From Rotaria socialis (Eukaryota > Rotifera > Eurotatoria > Philodinida > Philodinidae): a DNA stretch of 64,000 nt. Positions 50,142-62,963 of the stretch are shown here, in pieces; the stretch's first letter is position 1; the number at the start of each line of letters is the position of its first letter. The stretch is from the NCBI GenBank assembly GCA_905331475.1, contig CAJNYU010004233.1, positions 1 to 64,000 of the forward strand. Reading direction: 5' to 3'. The translations under genes were made by a program, and so were the position numbers. The notes under the pieces were generated by a model that had not been told where the DNA came from, ran no database searches, and saw only the letters and a program-made list of their open reading frames with translations.

Positions 50142-51166
50142 ATGTTGTTTGCTGTATTCTTCTTGTATGTCTGTTCATTGAGTACAGCGGATAATTTTTT
50201 CCCATCAAGTATTAATCGTTGTCTACCAATTCCATCGAATTTTTCTTTATGTTATGGCCTTGGTTATACACAAATGCATTTACCGAATTTGCTTCACTAT
50301 GAAACTATAAATGAAATTGAACATGAATTACCTTTATGGCAATCACTTCTCGATTTAGAGTGTCATGCAAATTCTCGATTATTGCTCTGTTCGATATTAG
50401 CACCGGTATGTCTTCAGCAAATATCAGAAAGACGAACACTTGTTTCATTTGATAATAATCAAGATTCGAGACTTTTAATGACACATGAAAATCGAAAATT
50501 TCTATATCCTTGTCGTACACTTTGTGAATCAGTCAAACAAAGTTGTGAACCAAAAATGATAAAACAATTTGGATATAAATGGCCAAATACAAGTAAGACT
50601 TAATCATCGAACTCAAACGAAACGTAACATAATCTATAATTTAAAATAATATTTTAGTTGCCTGTGATCAATATCCAGAAGAAACAGATCTATGTGTGTC
50701 TCATTCTTCATCATCAACAACTAGTACATTACCATCAACCACTAGTACATTACCATCAACCACTAGTACATTCAAATCTCCAATGATTTCAAAGGCCCAT
50801 TTATGTTTCATGTGTCAATCACAAGCCACTGTAAGTGATTTACTTAATGACTATTGCCGTTCATCGATTGTGGTTCGTACTCGTCCAATTAAAATGTCAT
50901 CAATATCAGAAAATAATTTCATATTTGCAAATAAGTATAAAGTTCGATATTTTAAACGATTAGATAACAATGAAATGAAATTTGATTTTCCAATTAAAAA
51001 TTGCTCATGTATCAAATTAAATTCACCAATTGTTTTATTTCTTTCATCAAATGGCGAAATTATTCGATTTATATCCGTTAAACGAAATCCGCGCGTGTTT
51101 AAAAGATTTCGAAATACAATAGTTTTACGAAAACCTCGATGCCACGTCGATTATAAATTTCATTGA
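50142..51166 (+). CDS. Secreted frizzled-related protein (Fz-CRD plus NTR-like)
   Basis: Probably a secreted Wnt modulator. Exons 50142-50592 and 50658-51166, phase 1, 319 residues. A signal peptide (MLFAVFFLYVCSLSTA) leads to a frizzled cysteine-rich domain: RCLPIPSNFSLCYGLGY, LECHANSRLLLCSILAPVC, YPCRTLCESVKQSCEP, YKWPNTIACDQYP, DLC, with the ten-cysteine spacing of the family. A Ser/Thr linker follows, with a 21-base repeat (TSTLPST units). The C-terminal part has CFMCQ, NCSCI and CHVDYKF cysteines in an NTR/netrin-like arrangement typical of sFRPs. No transmembrane helix follows, so it is not a frizzled receptor. AATAAA at 51236. The NTR assignment is less certain than the CRD. Confidence 0.82.
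50715..50772 (+). repeat. 21-base tandem repeat in sFRP-like linker
   Basis: About 2.7 units of CAACCACTAGTACATTACCAT encode Ser/Thr-rich TSTLPST between the Fz-CRD and the C-terminal domain. Confidence 0.85.
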
Positions 51167-53609
51167 ACAATCTCCTTTTTCTTAATTTGAAATTTAGATG
51201 ATAGTTGTCATTGTACGAGCCACTGTTTCATGCTTAATAAATCAAAACTCAGCATTGAAGTAATAGATGCATTTTTATAATTATTATGCGACTATTGATC
51301 CACAATATTAATTAACATAGAATAAAAAGACAAATGAAATAGCTTAAATAGAATTATAAAATCAAGTTATTAAATATATCTGTCAAACAATTGATGGTCT
51401 ATTGGAAGTATTATACTCATACAAGTGTATGATTCATTCAGTTCTAGTACTTCTTTTAGCAATCTAATCATAACCAATGAGTAAATTTGAGCTCACATTA
51501 GGATGTTTCCCTAGGTTACATTTATCATCATTATCTCATGATTCCAAATTGTTCACTTGATTCAACGTCTAATTACATTCATGCTTATGAATATTTTTTC
51601 CGATAAAAGTAAGCAATCAGTAATTTACAATGGAACAAAACTGTAGCTGCTTCAAAATCATTGACTATAAGTTGTCTTCATTAGCTAAAAATCAATTATA
51701 TCAGTGATACAGATGATTTAATAACCAATGGATTAACAGCCACTTGACCAATCGGAATCCGAAGTTGTAACTACGTCTAAACTAAGAAGCAAGTGTACTG
51801 ATTACATGATATCAAGAAATAAAACAAATAAACTGTAAGTTCAATGAAATAATCAACAAAACAGAAGTGTATTTGAGTGAAGAATAATGTAAATGCTTTA
51901 TTCTTGTGTCACGATGCTATATTATGAGTCACTATAAAGAATGAAAATTTTTACCTTTGAATCTAAAAAGTTATACAACAATAGAGAAAATACATATGAA
52001 ATATTCTATATGTTAGAAGAAAGGAATATCGACGTTTTCATTTCACATTTCTTATCACATATATCTTATTACATAAGCCTAAATTCTAGTAAGAAAATAT
52101 AATTTTTATCCATAGAGAAATGACGAGTTATAAAGTATTCATAAAATTTTAATATTGTCTAATAAAATATTTTCTAGCAGTGTTAAATTCAATTGTCACC
52201 TTTATCTTCTGTTGCTTTCAAGATTAAACTAAGCGAAAAATCATAGAGCAAACCCGCTAGCTACGATTGAAATAATCGTATAATCTATATTTTAATAAAG
52301 TGGCATTCCATCATCTTAGAGAAATAAATCCTATCTATGCGAGGAGAGACACATACTAGGATTAAACGATGCAAAAAAAACCATTCGACATAATGAAGAT
52401 AAGCACAGACATTTGAAATGAATTAAATTTCTAAGAAAAATTCATATTTTTCATCAGGGAATTAAATGTTATAAATATTTTAAAATTTTCTTTATGATAA
52501 TTTTCTTGAATTCAGAAACATTTTAAAATGTTCAAACAGAATTCTATATTGTTCATTCAGTTTTTTAAGAAAGATCACTGACGGCAATTCTTTAGGAAAA
52601 CGAAATGCCTGTCAAATACAAATATTTGTGTTCACTAAGGATTCTTTTCCTGACACAAGTACACATACTGATTGTGATTGTTGCGCATAGCAAAGTTTTT
52701 GAGATATTCCGAATATAAACGTTATCAAACGTTACGACTAATATAGTTTTTTCGGTCACGTTAACTATACTTGTATAGATATTATGTTTTTATAAACTAA
52801 AACATAACATATTTGATCAAATTTCTTAGTTAGTTCGGAAAAATCTTCCTTTACTTATTAGTTATTAGATGAAATACTATGGAATCTGTATTGTCAATAT
52901 ATTTCATATGTTGAAACTTTTCAACACCGTAAAATACAACCATTCATTTCAAGTTATCGTTATCGAAAGATGTCACTCTTCTCCTCGTATTATGTACATT
53001 TCAACTACAGTCATCCAAACAATTTGACTTTTCTCAGTTATGATTTTTTACCTCAATAAACGTAACAAACATTCCAGACAATTATCACATGTTAAGTGTC
53101 TACAAGTTGAAGTACAAAAACGATCTTGCAATATTTCTCTTGTATAATTCATTTCTTAGCAACAAGATAATAAAAATAAATGAGTCGTCACTGTTTTTAA
53201 TTTCACCACTGTAAAGAACGAAAAACACAATGAGTCACAATAATAGAGCTTATAAAAAAATACATTATGTTAACTGGCAACACTTCCTTTCAGCTATCTC
53301 AATTTTTCACTGAAAGGCACAGTTTTTTGATTGTTTTTAAAGTTGAATATTGAAAGAATTGCGAAAATTTTCCAATGATGTAATAAAATATCTGAAGTAG
53401 AACTACTTAATACTATTTTACTAGGTTTTTATTACTTGCAACTATTATGCGTCTAACAAGATCGATTATTTAGTCATTATACAGATCAGTTTGTTCTTGT
53501 AGAATTGTTGAATTATTTATTTTAAGTTGGATAAATATTGAATATTGGAATAATTCAAAATTTGTCGACTGCCGACAATTCCGAAATTAATTATAACATT
53601 GGCAATATC
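51167..53609. other. Intergenic, no gene seen
   Basis: About 2.4 kb of AT-rich DNA between two plus-strand genes. It is expected to contain the promoter of the ADP-ribosylglycohydrolase gene. No open frame or repeat of note. Confidence 0.6.
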
Positions 53610-56182
53610 ATGGGATGTGGACGTAAGAATTTTTATAACATGTCGCAAAATACTAATACTTTCATTTTAACTGAATATTCCTTGCCTTTTATCAAGCATC
53701 AGTCTTTACTCTAATTTTTCATTTTAGAATCTCGAATTTCACCAGTAATTAATCCTGTAGCTGGCTCTGAAAAAGGTAATGTACCAACATTTTTCTTTAG
53801 CGAATAATTAAGTTAATCACTGTGATGCTATTCGACCTGTATTTCTTATAAAAGCTATATTTCATGGGAAAATCATTTATTCTGTCATAGATTTCAATTG
53901 TTTTAACTATATTGTAGAACAAAAAGAGTCAGAAAATATTAGAAAACCTGCCGTTTTTTTTTATACATAGTCTTCTGACAGTGACCCGACGGATGTTACT
54001 CGGATAATAAGCTTGGTGTTACTGACAGCCTGAAATAGTCCAGATATGGAAAGAATATTGTTCGTGGAATAGAATACAAACAAGGAGCTTGAGCCCTTTT
54101 CAGAAAAAATAAAGAATTTTTATGAGTAGACAAGTTTTGGACTACCAGCATCCGCTCCCGTACCTATGATTGCGCTACAATTCTTGCGGGAACTTTTCTC
54201 ACAAGCAAGATCATGATAGTTAAAAGGCTAATAAATCAAAGTTGAAAATTAACATATGAATTCGGTAATCTTCGATGAATGAGAAGAGATTGTTTTTTTC
54301 ATGAGTAACTCACTAATAAAATGCTGAAATTATTGGAAAAAAAATCAGCATCGTGTGACAGGTATCTTGAAAGATACCATTTAATATTTATCTTTCCAAA
54401 TTAACACGTATGAATATAAGCGAATATTAATTTTGATTTGTCGAATTTGATTATGAAAAACACTATTAGCTTTTACTGTATTTATTTTTCGTTATTTACT
54501 GAGAAGTAAACAAGATTTCATAATCAAACTTTGTAACAATATTATTAGTAACGGTTTATTTTGATAGAAGAACAACTACATTCACATTCTGGTTAGATTC
54601 TTTATGCTAATTCTGATAATATGGAAAAGCTATTTCGCACGGCGACATTAAAAAGACTAGAAGATTGAGTAGAAATAATGTATTAAAAAAATCTTGTTCT
54701 TATCACTTTATAAAGGAAATGCTTTATTTCATAAAAACTATATGCAATCTGAATGCTTGTTTCCTACAAAGGCTTCTAGTCTAAGGTCGACTTAATGGAT
54801 TAATAAAACAATCTAACATTTCAAATTTTATTTTTTTCAATTCATTTTTAGTTATTTTGCATAAATGTCAAGAAATATAAACTAAGAGAATAACATCATT
54901 TTTTTCTTCTTGTAATAAACGTCTGTATTCCAGTTTGATTGATTATGGATAAGAATTCAATATTTAGATATTTAGATATTTAGATCTACGTTGGCTTTAT
55001 CCTAAATATCATGACGACAATCAACAAACTATCTTCAGACCTCATGAGCTTGAATCATTCTTGCGCAACCCGCCTTCAACTATTGACACTAAACTACTTA
55101 ATTCTATTCGAGGTTCCATTTTCGGTCTAGCTCTAGGCGACGCTCTTGGTGCTCATGTTGAATTTAGACCTCATCAGTACATGCTTGAACATCCAGTCGA
55201 AGAACTTGAACAAGGAGGTACTTGGGGTCTTAAAAAAGGACAGGTAATCAATTTAGAGAACCCAAGATCTAAAGTTAAGCAATTTGAAACCTTTATGATT
55301 TAGTTTACTGACGACACTTCTATGGCACTTTGTTTAGCTATTTCATTAATAACTGAAGGCGAATTTAACCCATACAATCAATTAGTTTTTTACAAATATT
55401 GGTACAGAAAAGGCTATATGTCCTCTACAGGACAATGCTTTGATATTGGGTCAGCAACTAGACAATCATTAAATGAATTTGAATACCGTCAACGTCATTT
55501 TGCTAAGAAAAATGATATCCCTGTGGAAACTTTAGATTTTCAAACTGACACGGAGATTTTACATAATTTTGATGTGTATTGTGGCAAAATAGATGCAGCT
55601 GGCAACGGAGGTCTTATGCGTCTTGCACCAGTACCACTCTTCTTCCATCAAGATCCGAAGAAAGCTGTTGAATATTCAGGCCTAAGTACTAAAACAACTC
55701 ACGGAGATCCCAAAGCTTCTGATGCATGCCGCTTTTATGGCGCTTTGATTGTAGCTGCTGTTCAAGGAGCATCAAAGGCACATTTATTAGATAGTAATTT
55801 CTACAAAATCCATAAAGATTGGTTTGGTGATGAACCACTTCATGAAGATGTGAGGGAAATTGCTGAGGGATCTTATAAACACAAAGACGGTTATAAAGCT
55901 GGTATTCGAGGTAAAGGATTTGTTCTTAACAGTTTAGAAGCTGCTCTATGGGCATTTTGGTCCGATGAGGATTCATTTGAGAAAGGTGCTTTGGCTGCAG
56001 TCAATCTCGGTGATGATACTGATACGACCGCAGCTATTTATGGACAATTAGCTGGTGCTTGTTACGGTTATAAAAAATTACCAATTAGATGGGTTCAACA
56101 TGTCTATGCAGCGAAGTTTATTACATGCCTGTGTAAATGGATTGCTTATCTAGGCATAATATGGTCCGAACGAGAACAATGA
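53610..56182 (+). CDS. ADP-ribosylglycohydrolase (ARH/DraG family) with N-terminal lipidation motif
   Basis: Predicted to remove ADP-ribose from proteins or small molecules using bound divalent metal. Exons: 53610-53622 (13 bases), 53728-53775, 54984-55243, 55304-56182, phases 1,1,0, 399 residues. Family motifs: GLALGDALGAHVEF, FTDDTSMAL (split by an intron just before), GNGGLMRLAPVPL, THGDPKASDAC and NLGDDTDTTAAIYGQLAGA; the metal-binding Asp/Thr residues are present. The two small 5' exons give the start MGCGQSRISP, a classic Met-Gly-Cys with Ser at position 6, suggesting N-myristoylation plus palmitoylation and membrane attachment. Intron 3 (53776-54983) has a GC-richer stretch at about 53970-54200 that may be a repeat. 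AATAAA at 56223. Bacterial-type ARH proteins are widespread, so origin cannot be judged from this sequence alone. The body is certain; the 5' exons rest on splice sites. Confidence 0.85.
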
Positions 56183-57108
56183 TTATCCTAATCGGAAGTT
56201 CAAACTTTGGTTGAATGAAACCAATAAAAGGATTCTGATCTCACATATAATTGCCTCCTGATAACCTCTTACACATAGAAAAGAAACTAATAAATACAAA
56301 CTGAATTCATAATCGAATATTGTTGATAGGAAAACGCAATTTGGAGATCAAGAATACAATAGTCACTTTTTAAATCATTTTTCAGCACAAAAACGAAACA
56401 GAAATTTTCGTATAGTAAGTATATGTATGTACATATTACAATAACAGAAATGATTTGTATGTGGTTTTAATTGAAATTATATTCATTGAATAAAGCATAT
56501 CAGTTAGTGCAGAATTTAAAAGCACTACATGGATCATATGTAAATTATGGAGACATTTTTGAAAATACTAACAGCATAATAATTGTTGGGCCTCTCGTTA
56601 TTTCACTGACGTGAGCTTAAACCGACGATTCAAGTTACTAATACCGTACGATAACTCATAAAAAGAGGAAGCATGTTGAAAAAGAAAACATAGTTTCATT
56701 GAAGAATCTTTTGTCAGCGATTTCGTGAATCTGAATACAGGTGATTTACTAGTTTTATTCCAATTAGCTACTTACTTGATTTAATTAACCTATTATATAG
56801 AATATTAATAGGGATTTTCTTTCAATTTTCACATCATAAATATATTTGATGTGAAGTTTTTAACTGATTAAATTGGAAATCATACTCAGACATTGATCGT
56901 AAATTCATCATAATATTGAATGATGCCGTCTTTTCTGCTGAATGAAAAAGAAGCAGAATACCATTTATATTGTGCATGTATACATATCTTTATTTAACTC
57001 AATTACAAACAGATCAAAGTTATGAAGGGTAGAAATAAGTTCATTTCATCAAAAGCTCTTTTGAATTATTATTTAATTAATTACAAATTGTAAATGAAAT
57101 ATAAGAAT
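56183..57108. other. Intergenic between convergent genes
   Basis: 3' flanks of the ADP-ribosylglycohydrolase (plus) and laccase (minus) genes. AT-rich; nothing else recognised. Confidence 0.6.
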
Positions 57109-58780
57109 TTAATTTTGTTTTAAATAAATCATTGATAAATTTTCGATGTCTTCTTTGAGAAGAACGTTCATACCCATAAATGAATGTGCACCAATATGAC
57201 AATGAAACATCCACAAACCTGGATTATTCGCGATCATGCGTAATTTTGTCCATCCGCATGGCATCCGATGATTGGAAACATTTCGATTCGGTGAATAATA
57301 AGCATAAGAGCTGGCATAAATCATTAACGAATCACGTAGTACTGGGTCGTGTCTATCAGGCCAGATATTATGTACAGCATTGTACATACCAGTTCCATAC
57401 GAATGTATCCAAAATTTATGTCCATGCATATGCATTGGATGTGATTCACATATGCCATTGAGTGCAACCGTATTTTGAACCACAATATCAACTAATTGAT
57501 CATGTTCTAAAGTATAAACAACGTCATGTGGGAGATTTTGTTCATTTCCATGATACAAATCCATCAGAAGAGATGTAGTAAGATTTTTTAAACGAAGCAT
57601 ATCGAATGTTGCATTGTTGGTTAACCAACGAATACCTTTTCCATCGGGTGTATATTCTTGACCAGTATGTAAAATGAATTCAGTATCAGCACGACCTTCA
57701 TGGCCTGGCGGCATTCTTTCTGATTTAAGTAATGTTTGATATCGCTCACGAAATGCAAATAAGAATAATTCAGTCTCATTAAATAATGATGGAAGTTCCA
57801 ATGATGTTAAATTCGTAGAAAGTGAAGATTGTACGCCATATCGTAAGATTCCAATACAACTAGAAAAATAGTTAGAATCGTTTTTAGAGTAGAAAGTAAT
57901 TTATATAAAAGAAAACGTATTGTATAAACCTCGAGTTAGCTGCTGCTACTCGCCATCGAATAGCTGCTTGCATAGCAAAAACACCGCTATATTGACTTTT
58001 TGTCTCGATCAGTACCGCATATCTTTGTCCAGAAGCAATTTCGATTGATGTTATATTAGGTTTTGGTATCACTAGTTTTCCGTCGACCTCGACAACAGTC
58101 ATCGGATGTTCCGTTATGCCAAATACAATCGTAGACAAACTTGTAGCACCAATTAATCGTAGCAAATAAATCTCTCCTGGATCTAGCGTCAACAAAAAAT
58201 TTCGTTGACCATTCATATACAAATTGGATGGTTCTCCTTCCCATTTAAATGGTGACTCAAGTAAACCAGCTTCTTGTTCAAGACGATCAACTCCTTCCCA
58301 GTGATCAGAAAACATAATTGGGCCTGATGGTATTTCTGCTGCTTCCCATCGTCGTAATGGATCATCAATGATTATTGTACCAAATACTGTCACAGCCTGT
58401 AACCCTGCATGTGAATGATACATATGTGTACCAGCTGGATTTGCACGAAAAGCATGTGTAAATGTTCGTCCATTGGGAATTGGCATTTGTGTAACAAATC
58501 CGACGCCATCCATTTGCGGGGTTTGCTGCTGAAGAATCCCATGAAAATGAATAGTAACTTCTTCCATTGTGTGAAGAGCATTATGAACATGAACAATTAT
58601 GGTATCGTTAAGATTAGCTCTAATTGTTGGCCCTGGAAATTGATTATTAATCAATAAAACAGACGTTGAATTGCCAGCATAGGCGACTGTAAAATTATAC
58701 TCATGCAAGTTCATGAATCCATTCACGACTTCAAACAAAGTTACTAATATTAGAAGAAAAAAGATAATAGAACAACGCAT
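57109..58780 (-). CDS. Secreted laccase-like multicopper oxidase
   Basis: Oxidises phenolic or related substrates with O2 reduced to water; secreted. Exons 58780-57930 and 57859-57109, phase 2, 533 residues. The signal peptide is the first 20 or so residues (MRCSIIFFLLILVTLFEVV). All copper-ligand blocks are present: HFHGILQ, GTHMYHSHAGLQ, HPMHMHGHKFW and FHCHIGAHSFMGM, giving the full set of His plus the type-1 Cys, so the enzyme should be active. Cupredoxin order is normal for a three-domain laccase. The intron falls between domains 2 and 3 (NSS/CIGILRYG). An acceptor (ATTACAG) ends two bases before the ATG. Both animal and transferred (fungal/bacterial) laccases occur in invertebrates; a phylogeny is needed to say which this is. 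Confidence 0.93.
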
Positions 58781-60900
58781 TGCTGTAATATATTATGTTA
58801 TTAAATATCGACGCTAGTGTTCTTTGTTTCATATACGAATACTATAAATGACTTCATTTTCTACACGAAAATAATCTAAAACTAACTGAGATATACGTCG
58901 CATCATAAGGAAGAAGGCAAAATTTTATCATATTGACGTCGTGTAACTTTGTCGTGCATGTGTCTATTTAAGAGCCAACTAAGTACAGACACTCACATTT
59001 TGTGTTTATTGTTGCCCGCCTATGAAATTTTTATTTTCTGGAGTAGAATGAAACTAAAAACATTCTTGCTTCAGATAGATTCTCATTTTATATACGTATG
59101 ATCAATAGTTTGCAATAATTTTAGTCTATGGTTTCATCGTATTTTAACTGTCAACTATAAATTCTTGTACAAATTATTATGGTGTATTGCAATTACGAAT
59201 TTTATGTTTCAAAGTTTGGGCACATCACAAGATGAAAATTCTATTTTTCGACAAAAACGAAAAATTTGTTTCTCAGATGAATTAACCATCTGTGTCAGAT
59301 AAAACATGATAAGAGTAGAATTTTTCAGATAATATGAACGGATTATTTTTGAAAAAAACCATATCAAAAGATACATAAGTTATATCTACTCTGAATCTGC
59401 AATTTACTGTTTGAAGTACAGTCACATATCATGAATAAAATATTAATTGTTATTTTTATAGCTTCTATGAAAATTTAAGCAAACATTTTATTTTAATCAT
59501 GTCAAAATTCAATACTTATTCACTTCATTTCTTGATAGAAATTGTGGTCAATTCTTATATGAGACTTGGAATATTGGTATTGTTTAGTCAAATATGTTTT
59601 GATGAAAAGGAAAGAAACTATTGTGCATATATACCATAACTAGAGTAATTCTTTCAACAGTATACAATCGATCGAAAATTGTAGGCTACAATTTGTAGTC
59701 GGTCTATAGGTTTGATTGGGACTGAACTGTGGCGTAGTCAAGCTGTAACTACTATTTTCTTGGGCTTTTTCGTAATTACAAGTCACAGTGCAATGACAGT
59801 TACTAAACGAGAAGGCAACATAGCCATGATTTTTAGCGTATGAATTGTTTTAATGAAAAGATCCACATTCACACACCTGAAAAAAGTTACATACGCATGA
59901 GAGAATGAGGCCGTGTGGCTTTTGGATCGTCCTGTGGAACTCTCTGGTCAGAACAGTATTGAACTTATTTTATAGCAGATTCTTTTGCGAATGATTGAAT
60001 TTCGTTTATCTTTCTTCATAACTTAACTTTGGTAAGATCTAGTCTTATCCATGAATAATTATACATAAATCATGTCCCTATAGATTTGAAAAGTTAGCGT
60101 CGAAGAATTATGCATTAGTTGATCATATTTCTAGAACGATTTGTTCAGTCAAGACCTGCTCAATAAAAAAATGAAGCAGATACAAATAAAGCACTTTACG
60201 AAACATGAAAATGTTTTGCAAAAGGAAATGAATTGATCAGCATAGAAGAGTAAATCATTGGTGAAGCACATATCCATTGTTTCCTTGTTTAAATGTGTTG
60301 ATAAACAGAGATGACCATAAGTGTTTACGTAGGTATTCATGATATTTATATTCAATGTAATTTCCACTGAACGTTGAATCGATTATTAGCGTGTTCAAAG
60401 CAGATGTGATCATTTTCTGGATCTGCTCGATCAACTTTCGATTGTTATAAAGCTATGGAATTTGTGCTAAAAATAAATTTTCTTTATAGAGATTCTTTCT
60501 CACACTGATCGTGTTATTATACGTTTAAAATATTTCCTTAGCTCAACAAATAAATTTGAAAATAAAATTACTAATGACGGGAGATCACTCATCTGTGAGA
60601 GTTCTCAAAATGAACGAATGCTGTAGCGTCTCAACCTATGATGCAAAACTACCTGCATATCATCATAGAAGTCTGATAGAAACTTACAGTGTTACAAAAT
60701 GATAGTATGAATCATCTGTCTGCTATTTAGTTTTGGTTGATCGTTTTAAAATCCTTTTCATTTTGGTTTATTTGAGATACCTCTTCATTGTTTGACCCTA
60801 GTCTATCAATCTTTTATCAGAGATTTTTTCTTTTTGGTTAGAAGGCATTGTGTTGATAAAAAGTTCTACGAGTTAAATCTGTTTTGTTTTTTTACTCGAT

Positions 60901-61041
60901 CCAGGTCGAACAGACACGATCGTTTACGGCCGTATACAGAGAAATTCGGCGAAATACATATCTCAGTATTACGATCGTATATCTCCGTGTCGTATACGAT
61001 GAAATATGACCGTATATGGGCGCAGTAAACCTCGACTTGGG
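60901..61041. mobile_element. CpG-rich TACGGCCGTA element, copy 2 (MITE-like)
   Basis: The left end CCAGGTCGA and right end TCGACTTGG form inverted termini about 141 bases apart. The interior shares ACGGCCGTATAC, TATTACGATCGTATATC and CCGTGTCGTATACG with the element at 2348-2610. It has no coding capacity, so if mobile it is non-autonomous. No convincing target duplication was seen. Confidence 0.6.
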
Positions 61042-61989
61042 AAGTAGACAATAATGCTGTTCTTAGGATCCTAAGAAGTTAGCCTGAAAGCAATGAAGTT
61101 TTCGATATCTTCTTTCATAAAACAGATAACTCGACTAAATGTACACCTATCCACTGGCAGTGAATGAGTCAAAATGTTGATGATGCTATCACCGGCCATA
61201 TTTCCAATTCCGTACAATCATTCGTAATATTATTAGCATATATATTTTTTAATAACATAATTAAGAGAATGGTTCTAGTTGTTTTTGCGAATTTATTGTT
61301 AATCATCAATATTATATCTTGATACACATGTCTCTTGTTTCTAGTAATAATTGAACTAGAAGCACTCGTGAGATAAGATTAATGAATATCAATTAACCTG
61401 ATTCATTTGAAACTAATACAAACAAAAACAAACTCTTTTTCTAATTTTAGAATATATACATATATAATTACTCCGAAAGAAGTTAATGGTCTTTAAGACG
61501 AACTTCAACTCAGCAACAAAGAATGGGGAAAATAATTTGAAGATCAATGAAAAAAACTTACGTTATTTGAAGAAAAAGTCTCAATTGTGCGAGGTAGACA
61601 AACTGATCATAAAAGAAAATTTCAAATTAATTATCGTTTTGAACAAGCACATGATGGAAAAAAGCACGCTTCAATAAATATCGATGGATGTTAGTTTTAT
61701 AGTTTTTTCTTAAGGAACAATTTTTATTTTGGCTATAAAATACTTTCATATGTTCATGGATTTTCCTTCTGAGTTCATTATTTGAAAGTGATTTTGATGT
61801 ACACGTAAAAAGTTATTTGTACTTCTCTTTATAAATGTGAATTATACTTAAATAAAAATAAAATAAATTAAAAGATTAGATGTTGATGACGGTAGGTAAT
61901 CTTTCGCATACGTTTATGATTTTTGTAAATTGCCATTCTTTTTTGTATTCAATTTTCGAAAAACTGTCCTCAACATATTAATCGATCTG

Positions 61990-62330
61990 TTGTTTGTTGT
62001 TTAAAGTCCGTTGGATCCAAGATTTCTACATGTGAAATCGAACGCAGACCGGGTAAAAACAATAATCCGGTTCGGATATTCTATCGAAACGCTGTTTTAT
62101 ACTATTAGTTAAGTAATCTAATAGGAATTCGATAGTCGATTCGAAGATAAAGACCGCTTATTCTCCAATTTCGTTCTGGAGGATGAACTCCAACACATAT
62201 TTGCTAGATCATCTTCATTGCTAGAGTCGATCAAATCCAAGACTTCTGAACCCGAAACCCGATCGAGAGTCCGAAAAAAATGATTTTAAGACCCAAAGTC
62301 GAAGCTGAACCCGACGAGCCCTAGTGTTGT
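61990..62330. repeat. GC-rich repeat relic
   Basis: The stretch holds phrases typical of decayed non-autonomous elements: GACCGGGTAAAAACAATAATC, AATCCGGTTCGGAT, GAACCCGAAACCCGATCGAG and CCCGACGAGCCCTAG. The similar phrases GGATCCAAGATTTC and AAATCCAAGACTTC lie near each end. The boundaries are approximate. Confidence 0.35.
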
Positions 62331-62837
62331 TATTTAATCACTCTGAAAAGTAATGATCAGCACGGATTTCAGATTCTTACCTTTACTGTACAGTCATATA
62401 TTTGTTCTATAATTAGAGTAGAACTGGTTTAAGATGGATATTTAGTTAAAATAACAGGTACTAATGACTACACTTGCAATTCATACCCATCTCAAATAAT
62501 TTTAATAAACGTTCTTAATAACTGTCAGTCTTCATTAGTATTGACCGCTATTTTTTTCACTTTGTCTTACATCAAAGGAAAAACAATTCATTTTGAGTCT
62601 GTGTCATCGCTTTGAAGAAGAAAATAACTTTTATTCAAGTGATAGTATTGTCAATCAGGATATATACGCTTACCGGAGCTGCATGTGACCATCAGATATT
62701 GAGGTATGTACAGATTTCCGAAAAAGGAAACAACAGAAATTTCCATAATTTCCTTTTTTTGCAAATCTGAACACGGCTGAATAATTATCAGCTTTTATTC
62801 TAAAAACAGCATAATTTCTGTACGTGTAAGTTCAATT

Positions 62838-62963
62838 CAGGGCTGCCAACCGACCCCAAAAAGTGGGGTACATTTTGCTGACGTAATATTCGAACACTCT
62901 AAGACATTCGAATGGATGTGTGACAAACTGTACCTCAATTTTTGTGGTCGGTTGGCAACCCTG
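62838..62963. mobile_element. MITE with ~25-base terminal inverted repeats
   Basis: Left end CAGGGCTGCCAACCGACCCC and right end GGTCGGTTGGCAACCCTG are inverted copies with two to three mismatches, 126 bases in all. The CAGGG start is common in hAT-type elements. The flanking 8-mers GTTCAATT and GTCCAGTG match at only 5 of 8 positions, so a target duplication is uncertain. A related right end occurs at 301. Confidence 0.7.

Noticed and set aside
53970..54200. Possible tRNA-derived SINE in the ARH intron
   Set aside because: Some GC-rich phrases look tRNA-like, but no cloverleaf or A/B boxes could be confirmed by eye.
57180..58657. Plus-strand frames within the laccase
   Set aside because: They are shadows of the minus-strand laccase exons.
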